NCBI RefSeq assembly: GCF_024298885.1
Contig: NZ_CP101166.1
Location: forward strand, 3,285,149-3,349,148
From: Haloglomus halophilum
GTDB lineage: Archaea > Halobacteriota > Halobacteria > Halobacteriales > Haloarculaceae
DNA: 64,000 nt
Direction of reading: 5' to 3'
Positions 62,305 through 64,000 of this stretch are shown in pieces. The notes below the pieces were generated by a model. It was not told where the DNA came from. It saw only the letters and a program-made list of their open reading frames with translations, and made no database searches. Numbering within the stretch: the stretch's first letter is position 1; every line of letters begins with the position of its first letter. Made by a program: the position numbers and the translations under genes.

Positions 62305-63268
62305 TCAGGGCTGCTGGATGTCGAACCCCGTGGTGAACGAGAGCTCGGTCGACGGGCCGCCGAACTCCGTGCTGTGGCCCACCGACGCCGCGACCTCGTA
62401 GCGCCCCGGCCGCGGGGCCGTCAGGTCGGGATAGTGGTCCGTCGTCGAGGGGAGCACCTCGTATCGCCGGGCCACGCGCTCGCAGGGGGGGGATGCGCGT
62501 GACCTTCCCGATGTCGCAGCGGAGCCACCCCTCGTCGGTCCGGCTGAAACAGCCCTCCGCCTCGTAGTCCGCCCAGAGGAGGAACCGACCGCGCCCGGGC
62601 GTGGCCTCGGCGTGGAGCATCCCGAACGGCGGCACCGTCCCGGAGAACACCTCGCGGGGTTCGGACGCACGATTCCGCAGGCCGAACGCTATCTCGCCGG
62701 GGTCGTCCGGCGCGACGTACGGGTCCGTCACGCGGACCTCCGGGACGACCGCCGGCGGGCGGTCCGGGTGGAGTCGATACAGCTGGAGGCCGACGTGGGT
62801 GTAGGTCCCGCTACTGGCGCCGGTGAAGAAGTCCACCCGCTCGACGGTCTCCGCGAGGCCGGCCGGCAGCTCGTCGGCGCGCCAGCTCTCCTCCTGGATG
62901 GCCGTCGTGACGGCCGCCCGAACGTCCGGGGAGTCGAGTTCCTCGACGGCCATCACCACCGGGTCGGGGCCGGGCTCCGCCGCCTCGCGCTCGACAGCCT
63001 CGGCCGAGTAGAACGCCGACGGCTCCAGGACGTAGCGGTTGTCGGGGCCGTCGGCGGTGTACTCCACGGCGAGGTCGGCGATGCGGAACTCCGCGTCGGC
63101 CGGCGGCGCGGCCGCTGTGGCGGTCGCCGTCGGGGTGGAGCAGTTCTGGAGGGTCGATGCGTCCGTCGGGGCGCCGGGCGTCCGGTCACCGTCGCGGTCG
63201 GCCCTGTATCCCGAGGTACAGCCCGCGGCGACGGCGCCGAGTCCGGCGAGGAGGGCACGGCGGCGCAT
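62305..63268 (-). pseudogene. Lipoprotein gene with apparent frameshift in a run of eight G
   Basis: The product would begin MRRRALLAGLGAVAAGC, a lipoprotein signal with a Cys at about 17, then VEYTADGPDNRYVLEPSAFYS and further beta-rich segments up to ...SRTDEGWLRCDIGKVTRIPP. The upstream frame then continues as Arg/Pro/Gly-rich noise to 62192. In the next frame the sequence resumes as CERVARRYEVLPSTTD and ends GRYEVAASVGHSTEF...FDIQQP with a stop at 62305. The switch lies at the G8 run 62485-62492. The joined protein resembles the lipoprotein at 52003. Either the gene is broken or the run is a sequencing error; deleting or adding one base would restore about 320 residues. The product's function is not recognised. 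Confidence 0.7.
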
Positions 63269-63396
63269 GGCCGACGATTCACGAGTCACGGTAAGTGTCT
63301 TCGGTCAGCCGTTCGAGATGGCCCCCCGATGCCGAACGATCTGATGGGCTCCATCCGGGATAAATGTATTGTGTCGGATATTACTCTCGAAGTCCT

Positions 63397-64000
63397 TTAT
63401 TCTACTTCATAACCGTACTGTTCGCGTGCAGCCCCCACCGACAGTTTCTCCAGCCGCAGGTCACGCTCGATAGCGGAGCGCGAGCGGTCGGCGGGGTCGC
63501 CGTACCCGCCGCCGCCGGGCGACCGGATGCTCACCACGTCGCCGGGGTCGAGGTCGAGCGTCGTCTTCGGCGGCAGTCGGGTCGGTTCGTCCGCGCCGGC
63601 GGGCGTGTGGAACGCCGCGCCGGACGTTCCCGACTCACCGCCGGCCAGGCCGTACGGTCGGTGTCGATGCCGGTCCGCCAGCAGGGAGAACGCCGTCGGA
63701 CCGGTCCGACGGGACTCGCCCTCCGGGCTCACGGCCGCCTCTCCCCGGACCTCGATATCGCGCCGGAGCCCCAGGCCGCCCCGGTACTCGCCCGCGCCCC
63801 CGGAGTCCGGTCGGAGCGCGTATCGACGCACACGGAGCGGATACGCCGTTTCGAGCACCTCGACCGGCGTGTTGAGCGTGTTGGACATGTGGACGTGGAC
63901 GCCGTCCATCCCGTCGCCGCCCGCGTGGCCCCCGGCGCCGCCGCCCCCCGTCTCGTAGAACGCCCACGGCCGCCCCTCGCGGCCCTCACGGGGGTCGGTC
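63397..64000 (-). CDS. Hydantoinase B/oxoprolinase C-terminal part, truncated by window edge
   Basis: The frame is open to the right edge, so the gene continues outside. The visible 200 residues include FYETGGGGAGG, then GMDGVHVHMSNTLNTPVEVLETAYPLRVRRYALR (in part), the hallmark of HyuB/N-methylhydantoinase B and of the C-terminal half of 5-oxoprolinase. PPKTTLDLDPGDVVSIRSPGGGGYGDP near the end is also conserved. It would be the B subunit of an ATP-dependent amidohydrolase acting on hydantoins or similar lactams, usually with HyuA encoded nearby. The stop is fixed at 63397; the partner gene must lie beyond the window. Confidence 0.88.
   Translation of the reverse strand, partial: TDPREGREGRPWAFYETGGGGAGGHAGGDGMDGVHVHMSNTLNTPVEVLETAYPLRVRRYALRPDSGGAGEYRGGLGLRRDIEVRGEAAVSPEGESRRTGPTAFSLLADRHRHRPYGLAGGESGTSGAAFHTPAGADEPTRLPPKTTLDLDPGDVVSIRSPGGGGYGDPADRSRSAIERDLRLEKLSVGAAREQYGYEVE

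Noticed and set aside
1-64000. CRISPR array or CRISPR-linked genes accounting for the CARF-like protein
   Set aside because: No regularly spaced repeats and no Cas10, Cas1 or Cas6-like protein were seen.

Overview
The window looks like a haloarchaeon (class Halobacteria). Its proteins are strongly acidic, GC is high with GC-rich third positions, several genes have a TATA-like box about 27-30 bases before the start codon (leaderless pattern), Tat-type lipoprotein signals are present, and recognisable families include PglX/PglZ, TrmB-type regulators, a bacterio-opsin-activator-type HTH protein and archaeal type IV pilin. No rRNA, tRNA, CRISPR array or complete transposase was recognised.

The left 50 kb is an accessory, defence-rich island. 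After a 5'-truncated gene and a small leaderless gene lies a locus I read as a type 5 BREX system (about 6.6-25 kb). It has an operon on the + strand, brxA - brxC/pglY - brxB - second pglY-like gene - pglZ, in which every junction overlaps, and a divergent pair on the - strand, pglX and a BrxHII-type helicase. A 1660-residue protein with an Hsp90/sacsin-like ATPase domain and a DUF3883-like C-terminus converges on the helicase. To the right are an Mrr-like endonuclease (25.0-26.0 kb) and a two-gene module made of a CARF-like sensor and a PIN-like nuclease (26.3-27.8 kb). That module has no visible nucleotide-signal synthase, Cas10 or CRISPR array and is the most unusual item here.

From 28 to 37 kb are mostly unrecognised genes: two proteins sharing a CxxCG...H...GH zinc-finger pattern, a membrane-protein pair, a dual-specificity-type phosphatase, a TrmB-like regulator, a Tat-exported protein, and a protein that reproduces the N-terminal and OB/zinc regions of the MCM helicase but has no AAA+ domain. 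The segment 37.2-40 kb holds an AT-rich gene with an endonuclease-like C-terminus and a coiled-coil protein with a PD-(D/E)XK core. An AddB/AddA-like helicase-nuclease pair follows (40.2-47.7 kb). At 48-50 kb are plasmid-type genes and a hairpin-rich stretch preceded by a TATA-like box, a candidate non-coding RNA.

At about 50.2 kb the composition becomes clearly GC-richer and the content more chromosomal: an HTH protein with a small partner, lipoproteins (one apparently frameshifted in a run of eight G), a phenylacetyl-CoA epoxidase operon (paaA-B-C-D plus a separate PaaD zinc ribbon) with a divergent HTH regulator and a MaoC-type hydratase nearby, a pilin, a PAS/GAF-type histidine kinase, an SRAP protein and the C-terminal part of a hydantoinase B subunit that runs off the right edge. 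Functional calls rest on motifs read by eye; no database search was possible. Nucleotide composition was judged by eye.
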